The notes under the pieces: model-generated | Seen by the model: only the letters and a program-made list of their open reading frames with translations | Told to the model about the DNA's origin: nothing | Database searches by the model: none | Assembly: GCA_963681505.1 (NCBI GenBank) | Contig: OY811972.1 | Span: forward strand, 15,315,610 to 15,379,609 | DNA from: Eunapius fragilis | Taxonomy: Eukaryota > Porifera > Demospongiae > Spongillida > Spongillidae | Direction: 5' to 3' | DNA length: 64,000 bases | In this document: piece after piece, positions 58,001 through 64,000 of the stretch | Numbering within the stretch: position 1 is the first letter of the stretch | Layout: each line of letters starts with the position of its first letter | Made by a program: the position numbers and the translations under genes

Positions 58001-60493
58001 TCGCTGCCCGCGACATTCTGAACGCCACACCTGTACACCCCACTGTCGTTCACTAGGGAAGACGCAACGCTCACGGTGACCCTGTAACTTGAGGATGTTA
58101 CCATGTGAACTGGTACCACGGTGCCCTTCCACGTGCGGGTGATGGTGAAATTGGTGGGGAGGGACGAGAGTGAGGCGATGTCGCACTGCAGGGTGAATGG
58201 GGAGGAGGCAGTGACCACAGTGGAGTTGGAGAGAGAACCGAATGACGTGATCTTCGGAGGATCTGGAACAAAATCAAGAGCACAGTGTGTTTGATGATAA
58301 GGGGCGCCATAACTTGTAATTATAACTTACACAGTACTGTAACTGAAGTAGAGCTGTTGATAGTGTTTTTTAACCCTGTGTTGATAAAACTGCACGTGTA
58401 CAATCCACTGTCGCTGCTGCTGACGTTGGTGACATTCAGTGTCGTCTTTAGAGTGCCACTGCTCAAGGTGTTGGATATTGTCACCCTTCTGTCATTGAGG
58501 AGTTGTGGGTAGGTCCAAGAGGCAATGAGCTGGGGGGACCCGAGGGGATTACTGACACTACACACCAGGGTTAGGTGTCCAGAGGCCACGACTGATACAG
58601 ATGTACTGGGCCTAGCTACGAAGGAGGGACCTGCACAGGGATGAGGGTGCAGTTTGGGAGGAAGTGGGAGTGAGAGGTAGAGGATTGGGTGAGGATAGAG
58701 TGTGGGCAATGCGACACAAAGTGCAGCATGGAAAACAGGTTGTTCCATTAAGTTATTAAGTTATTAATTTATTAAGTTATTTATGAAAGTGCACCATGCA
58801 CTTCTTTGATCTGCACCCTCCCAATTCATTACCATGCCAACCAAACCCCTCCCACATCACATACCAGCTGAAACCCTCCCCCCCCCCCCCACGATGTAGC
58901 CATGCCAACAAAACTCCTCCCATTTCATTTACCAGTGACGTTGAGGAGCACTGGCACAGAGACACCTGTCACGCCGTCAACGTTAGTTGCCGCACACCTG
59001 TACGACACACCGTCCTCTACAACGACGGACGTGATTCTCAGGATGGCCTGGGCACTCCCAGACACCCTGCCTCCGTCTTGCAGGGGCACGTTTCCCTTGC
59101 TCCATTGGAAGGACTGGACGGTGGCCCCAGCCACACCATTACAGGAGAGAGCTGCACTTGTTCCTACAGATATCAGACCCGTTGGGGAGATGGCCACACT
59201 GGGACTGGGAGGTGGCACTAATTAGAAGAATGTTAACGAATGGGAAGAGACAGATGGGAGGACGAATGAGTACATTGAGTTGTTTATTAACCTTCTGCTA
59301 CGCAATGATCTTACCAGTCACATTTACGGTGATGTTAGACAGAGCCGTTCCTGTGGTGTCAGTGACATTGCAGGTGTACACACCTCTGTGAGTTGTATTT
59401 ACTGATGTCAGGACCAGGGTATCAGTTATCACGACGTTGGATTGCTGGATGACAACCTGGGTGATGGAGACGTTGGCGCTGGTGGACCATGCGAGGGTGA
59501 GGGGGAGGGTCTCCACGCTCCCCACCGCTGAGCAGTTCAGACTGGCCGTCTGGCCGAAGGGGATGGTCATGGAGGAGGCGGGAGTGGTGGTGACGTTGAG
59601 GGAGGAACCTTTAGTGCAGAAAGACGAAACACAAGTTCATGTTCATGCCCTTTCTTAACAGTGGGAGGATTGGAGGAGGTGGCTGCATCGTACAGCAATA
59701 CTGAAGGCTTGCTACCTTGATTTAGGTTTACCTAATGGACCTTTTCTTTTCATCCCAGCAAAAAATTCTTATAAGAATTTAGTAAGATTTTACAAGATTA
59801 TGGAACCCGTTTCTTAAATACTTATTACCTTTCCCTGTGTTATATACTGACCGAAATTTTGCCTTGCATACCAAAGTACAATCATTCCTCTGTCACACAA
59901 AGTTGAAAATCCTTTGGGCAGCTCCATGATTATGGAAGCCACAACGTGCCACGCCCACCATGGTCCAAGTGATGAACAATAGGAGGCGTGGTGCAATGTT
60001 ATAGTAGACAACGAGCAATCAGAAATGTTTACACTTAGTATGATAGAGGAATTTGATAAATGGCACGATGAAAAAGGTCGTGATACTAGCATTTAATCTG
60101 TATTGCATTTTGAACATAAGAGCCATTCAACGATATTGTCACCGAAAGGGGGCTTAGATTAAAGGGGGAGAGGGGAAGGCTATTAATAAAGTGTGACCAT
60201 TGTTGACCATTGTTAATGCTTAGATTAAACGCGTTCCGAAAGGTCTTTAATTAAAAAGCTAACAAGATACCGCGTTATTTTTGCATCACGAAAAGGACGT
60301 CGCGGAAAGACACCCACAACGTCATAACGGACCCCAGTTTTACTTTTCTGCAGACGCCCCCACTTACGCGCATCCGCACCATTAATTTAAGCATGCGCGC
60401 GTACGTACACGTCCAGCTAGGGTGTACCGCGCGAAGCTTACCTGTCAGCAGAAGAGATGCAAGAGCAGCTGCTATACAGTAGCACGATCTCAT
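55064..60493 (-). CDS. Single-pass receptor: four Ig, three FN3, TM, short tail
   Basis: Exons on the minus strand: 60442-60493 (signal peptide MRSCYCIAAALASLLLT), 59315-59608 (Ig1), 58933-59217 (Ig2), 58331-58630 (Ig3), 57972-58262 (Ig4), 57452-57754 (FN3-1), 56437-57045 (FN3-2), 55777-56094 (FN3-3), 55372-55496 (transmembrane, GVAVGVVILSLFLLIGVLC), 55064-55211 (tail and stop). One domain per exon, with every domain exon in phase 1-1. Each Ig has the Cys pair and the Y-x-C motif (GVYTCNV, VSYRCAA, GLYTCSF, GVYRCGV). The tail of about 50 residues has two tyrosines (PTMYECPV, HVYDRV) that could be phosphorylated. It lacks a kinase or phosphatase domain. Phase does not match between FN3-3 and the transmembrane exon, so a small exon in 55500-55770 may be missing. 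It is an adhesion-type receptor; ligand unknown. Confidence 0.85.
56605..56912 (-). repeat. In-frame Ser/Pro-coding purine array within an FN3 exon
   Basis: A ~300-bp GGAGGAGGGGGA-type array. In the receptor frame it encodes about 100 residues of Ser/Pro/Thr (units [16 protein letters not shown]) between ICIS and TCSTLRH. The 609-nt exon remains a multiple of three and in phase 1-1, so the insertion is tolerated. Other frames give poly-Pro or Arg/Glu-rich peptides that are artefacts. Confidence 0.88.
57111..57212. mobile_element. 102-bp MITE with TIR GTCCCCAGACC
   Basis: GTCCCCAGACCCAGATTTTTGCA at the left and GGTCTGGGGAC at the right are inverted. The size and end sequence resemble the element at 50379-50484 (GTACCCAGACC). 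It lies in the intron between FN3-1 and FN3-2 of the Ig/FN3 gene. Confidence 0.6.
59616..60440. other. First intron of the Ig/FN3 gene
   Basis: An intron of 833 bp between the signal-peptide exon and Ig1. It has AT-rich stretches and no repeat array or embedded gene that I can support. Confidence 0.6.
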
Positions 60494-60865
60494 GGCGACA
60501 CTATTCCGCTGCCGCGTGACGTTTGGCACCTCTTATAGCCAACGGAAGCCAACGCAAACGTGACGGAAGACATGCAAGATCCGTTACAGTGCAACAGGCA
60601 GGGAGGCATATTACCTGCTGATTTTATCACCTAGAAATTCACAACATGAATACGAGCAAAAGACCCGTAAAACCTTTGTTTAAAGAACGTTTGCCCGCAG
60701 TTGTATTCAGCAAGTCGACTTGTCTTTTATTACACTGCGCACGTCCATTCACCAGGCTCAACGTGTCATAAGGTATATACGAAATATGAGTTGGCAAACA
60801 TGTACAACACCGCGAGCATGCCATTAGGTGATACAGTCCCTCAAAGACAGCTAGGCAACGCCCTC

Positions 60866-62368
60866 TCACGGGAAGTCTTCATCGTCGTCGTCAGCCATCT
60901 CCTGGGCTAGCTCCAGGTCCTGCTGCTCCCTCTCACGGCGTTTCTAAGGCAACAACAGCAACAAAATGGCAGCAATTATATAGATATGCATGTACATATG
61001 AAACAGTTCAAAACATGCACCCCCAAGGTTAGTTGAAACAAGCACCCCCCAAGGTCAGTTGAAACATGCACCCCCCAAGGTCAGTTGAAACATGCACCCC
61101 CCCAAGGACAGTTGCTGCTGCAAAATACCTACCTCAGCCGTTTCCAAATCTTTCTTGTATGCCTTTGGAGGATATCTCATCGCCTGAGGAAGGGGACATG
61201 TATACTGATAGCCACACCTGGCAATCACATCCTCCCCTCAGTTGACAACACCCTCATACTTTCTTCTCAAGATGAGGTGCGCCCTCCCCTAAAGCATGCT
61301 TGCATGATGATTGCGGTCTAATCACACAACCAATTGTGGTTTGGTGAAACCAACCAACGTACAGGAACAAGAATATACATGTACATGTACTCACCAGTAC
61401 TACCATGGCAACAACCTTTAGCACCCTGAGTGAGTGACAGCCCCCCCCCCCCCCCCCCCACCCACCCATGAAAGGTATTACCATAAAGTAACCCCCTCCC
61501 GTCTATAGCCTGCATGGGGAGGAGGACCCTCTATGGCCTACATGGGGAGGAGGACCCTCTATGGCCTGCATGGGGAGGAGGAACCTCTATGGCCTGCATG
61601 GGGAGGAGGACCCTCTATGGCCTGCATGGGGAGGAGGAACCTCTATGGCCTACATGGGGAGGAGGACCCTCTATGGCCTGCATGGGGAGGAGGACCCTCT
61701 ATGGCCTGCATGGGGAGGAGGACCCTCTATGGCCTGCATGGGGAGGAGGGCCCTCTATGGCCTGCATGGGGAGGAGGGCCCTCATGGGGATGGGGGAGGT
61801 GGAGGGAGTGGGGGAGGAGAACCTTCGATGCCATGTGTTGTCAAACAACAATCCCAGCTACCAAGCATTGAAGGTCTTCTCTCTCAAGGGGGTAGGGTGG
61901 GATGAGGTATGACCACTCATCCTGATCAATTACACCAAACTACTGCTACTCACCCACTCTGTCTTGCCCAACCCCTAACCCCACCCCTACATCCTCAAGC
62001 CCCACCCCCTACATCTCCTAGCCCCACCCCTACCTCCTCAGCCCCACCCATACCTCCTCAGCCCCCTGCCCTACATCCTCAAGCCCCACCCCTACATCCT
62101 CAAGCCACACCCCCTACATCTCCTAGCCCCACCCTTACCTCCTCAGCCCCCTGCCCTACATCCTCAAGCCACACCCCCTTACCTTCCTTTAGTCCCGCCC
62201 CTCTAAGCTCACCTTGACGGACTGCCCGTAGAGGTCCAGACAGAACATGATCCTCTGATGGAAGGCATCGTGGGGTTCCTTGGTGCTGTACACGTCCACG
62301 TTCTCCCTGGACTGCATGAAGCTCATCTCGTGATCAAGCCCCGCCTCTATCACACCATCCCGTATGGC
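60866..62368 (-). CDS. PSMD3: 26S proteasome regulatory subunit Rpn3/PSMD3, 3' exons
   Basis: Three exons in frame on the minus strand: 62213-62368 (52 codons, [10 protein letters not shown]...DLYGQSVK), 61133-61183 (17 codons, [17 protein letters not shown]) and 60866-60943 (25 codons plus stop, [20 protein letters not shown]...). This is the C terminus of PSMD3, after the PCI domain. It includes the AIRDGVIEA, STxEPxxAFHQRI and CLD segments and the acidic [10 protein letters not shown]-like end. All introns are phase 0. PSMD3 is a lid subunit of the 19S particle and helps dock ubiquitinated substrates. The remaining upstream exons lie beyond 64000; nothing else in 62369-64000 looks exonic. 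The three exons have no defects. Confidence 0.95.
61015..61105. repeat. ~27-bp tandem repeat in a PSMD3 intron
   Basis: About 3.5 copies of CACCCCCCAAGGTCAGTTGA plus AACATG. It lies in the penultimate intron. Confidence 0.85.
61440..61460. repeat. Poly(C) homopolymer
   Basis: A run of about 19 C in a PSMD3 intron. Confidence 0.9.
61505..61790. repeat. 28-bp minisatellite in a PSMD3 intron
   Basis: About ten copies of GGCCTGCATGGGGAGGAGGA plus CCCTCTAT. The unit is stop-free and not a multiple of three, so it reads open in three frames. These open frames are not genes. Confidence 0.93.
61965..62190. repeat. C-rich degenerate tandem repeat
   Basis: About ten variants of CCTACATCCTCAAGCCCCAC or CCTACCTCCTCAGCCCCACC, forming the distal part of the same PSMD3 intron. 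Confidence 0.85.
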
Positions 62369-62829
62369 CTGTGCAGACAACAAGAATGGAGCACACACCC
62401 ACACACACCCACACACAGGTGATACATGATAGATGGGTGTATAGCCCATATATGGCCTGTATACGTTCTCTTTTTAATTGAATATCAATTACCGTTATAG
62501 AACGATGCTGCAAAATTAATGATGTCACTGATTATCCAGACTAGTAGTACTTGTAAATTTTTTTTTTTAAAACGACATAGTTTAGGCTACTATTTTGTTA
62601 ATCAGCGTGAGGGTCAGCATATACCCCACACAATACGCAGCCAGTAAGTTAGTGTTGCAACGGAAGGAAGCATTAACCAACGTCTGCAGTTGACACGCCC
62701 CAAAATAAGATGGTTGAAGAAGTGTTGGACAGTTTTGAGGCCTGCAATACGTAAGGGTGTGCAAGAGTGTGCAAGAGTGTGCAAGATTGTTGGCTGATGT
62801 TCTGATTGGGTGCAAGCAGAGTTGTTGCA
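62369..62829. other. PSMD3 intron, unique part
   Basis: Unique sequence directly upstream of the 62213-62368 exon. A triple GTGCAAGAGTGTGCAAGAGT repeat lies near 62757-62785. No exon is recognised. Confidence 0.5.
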
Positions 62830-63640
62830 ATGATGTATGTGGCCCCTGTCTAGATAGCTGATAACATGATGTATGTGGCCCAGTCTAGATAGCTGATAAC
62901 ATGATGTATGTGGCCCCTGTCTAGATAGCTGATAACATGATGTATGTGGCCCAGTCTAGATAGCTGATAACATGATGTATGTGGCCCAGTCTAGATAGCT
63001 GATAACATGATGTATGTGGCCCAGTCTAGATAGCTGATAACATGATGTATGTGGCCCCTGTCTAGATAGCTGATAACATGATGTATGTGGCCCAGTCTAG
63101 ATAGCTGATAACATGATGTATGTGGCCCCGTCTAGATAGCTGATAACATGATGTATGTGGCCCAGTCTAGATAGCTGATAACATGATGTATGTGGCCCCG
63201 TCTAGATAGCTGATAACATGATGTATGTGGCCCAGTCTAGATAGCTGATAACATGATGTATGTGGCCCCGTCTAGATAGCTGATAACATGATGTATGTGG
63301 CCCAGTCTAGATAGCTGATAACATGATGTATGTGGCCCAGTCTAGATAGCTGATAACATGATGTATGTGGCCCAGTCTAGATAGCTGATAACATGATGTA
63401 TGTGGCCCCGTCTAGATAGCTGATAACATGATGTATGTGGCCCAGTCTAGATAGCTGATAACATGATGTATGTGGCCCCGTCTAGATAGCTGATAACATG
63501 ATGTATGTGGCCCAGTCTAGATAGCTGATAACATGATGTATGTGGCCCAGTCTAGATAGCTGATAACATGATGTATGTGGCCCCGTCTAGATAGCTGATA
63601 ACATGATGTATGTGGCCCAGTCTAGATAGCTGATAATACT
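62830..63640. repeat. 35-bp satellite in PSMD3 intron
   Basis: About 23 copies of GATAGCTGATAACATGATGT plus ATGTGGCCCAGTCTA. The variable step reads GCCCAGTC, GCCCCGTC or GCCCCTGTC. The two commonest variants alternate in long stretches, which indicates expansion of 70-bp dimers. Confidence 0.95.
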
Positions 63641-63885
63641 GCCTTGACCAAAACATATCCAAATGGAAAGAACTTCTGGTCGCTGGATACAAGTCAAACA
63701 GGCAGTGTTGTGGGAAAAGAAAGCAATGCAGTTTGCAGATTTGCAACTTCTCATGTTCTGAAGGTGGGGGTGAAGGTGAGGCAGAGGGGAATAGCATGCA
63801 ACTGGGAAAATATTGTTTAACTGATTAATTGGATTGCCCCCAACAATCTTATGCAGTTCCTACACCTATGTTCAGTTAACATGAC
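63641..63885. other. Unique intronic sequence
   Basis: Between two arrays. No exon or element is recognised. Confidence 0.4.
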
Positions 63886-64000
63886 TGCATCACCACCTTG
63901 TACAGAGATGACACATGACCATCACCTTGTACAGAGATGATAAGTGACCGTCACCCTGTACAGAGATGATACGTGACTGTCACCCTGTACAGAGATGATA
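63886..64000. repeat. ~31-bp tandem repeat at the window edge
   Basis: Copies of CACCTTGTACAGAGATGATA plus a variable GTGACCGT/ATGACCAT step, continuing past the end of the window. Confidence 0.9.

Noticed and set aside
61514-61912. Repeat peptides such as [18 protein letters not shown]
   Set aside because: 28-bp minisatellite in a PSMD3 intron, on the strand opposite to the gene.
62830-63640. Regular 35-bp repeats resembling a CRISPR array
   Set aside because: Units are directly abutting with no unique spacers, in an intron of an animal gene.

Overview
The window looks like metazoan nuclear DNA, probably from a sponge or another early-branching invertebrate. The genes have many short exons with GT-AG introns. 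The proteins are animal-type: separase, proteasome subunit PSMD3, an Ig/FN3 adhesion receptor, class C and orphan seven-helix receptors, and a beta-helix membrane protein of a kind I associate with sponges and cnidarians. The rest is microsatellites, minisatellites, C/G homopolymers and decayed transposons. No bacterial operons are present. The sponge assignment is an inference; 'animal' is secure.

Layout. 1-2.7 kb: CA/TG microsatellites and small repeats. 2.7-6.1 kb: two ligand-binding-domain pieces of a metabotropic-glutamate-like receptor in inverted orientation, with a fold-back element and a hAT-like remnant between them. 6.8-10.8 kb: a decayed mobile-element ORF and non-coding DNA. 10.8-15.6 kb: a minus-strand cluster of orphan seven-helix receptors (two intact, one pseudogene, one orphan tail). 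16.5-17.3 kb: a single-exon TspO/MBR-like membrane protein. 17.6-32.3 kb (minus): a complete separase (ESPL1) gene of about 19 exons with an intact His/Cys dyad. Its introns are packed with minisatellites, and several arrays contain copies of the adjoining exon end plus 5' splice site. 32.3-40.8 kb: transposon-rich DNA with a Penelope-like reverse transcriptase, a candidate hammerhead ribozyme and a second reverse transcriptase fragment. 40.9-44.7 kb: a large single-exon beta-helix/multi-pass membrane protein with one frameshift. 48.1-51.4 kb (plus): a 12-exon gene for a small secreted or surface protein, reconstructed here, whose stalk is encoded by eight tandemly duplicated 1-1 phase exons. 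51.7-54.6 kb: satellites and a TIR element. 55.1-60.5 kb (minus): a single-pass receptor with four Ig and three FN3 domains, the second FN3 carrying a long in-frame Ser/Pro expansion. 60.9-64 kb (minus): the last three exons of PSMD3 with satellite-filled introns.

Separase cuts cohesin at anaphase and PSMD3 belongs to the 26S proteasome that removes securin. Their proximity here is probably chance. The receptor clusters look like local duplications. Exon borders were set by hand from splice sites, reading phase and family similarity. Two joins remain unresolved: separase exons 7/8 and around exon 11, and the exon before the Ig/FN3 transmembrane exon.
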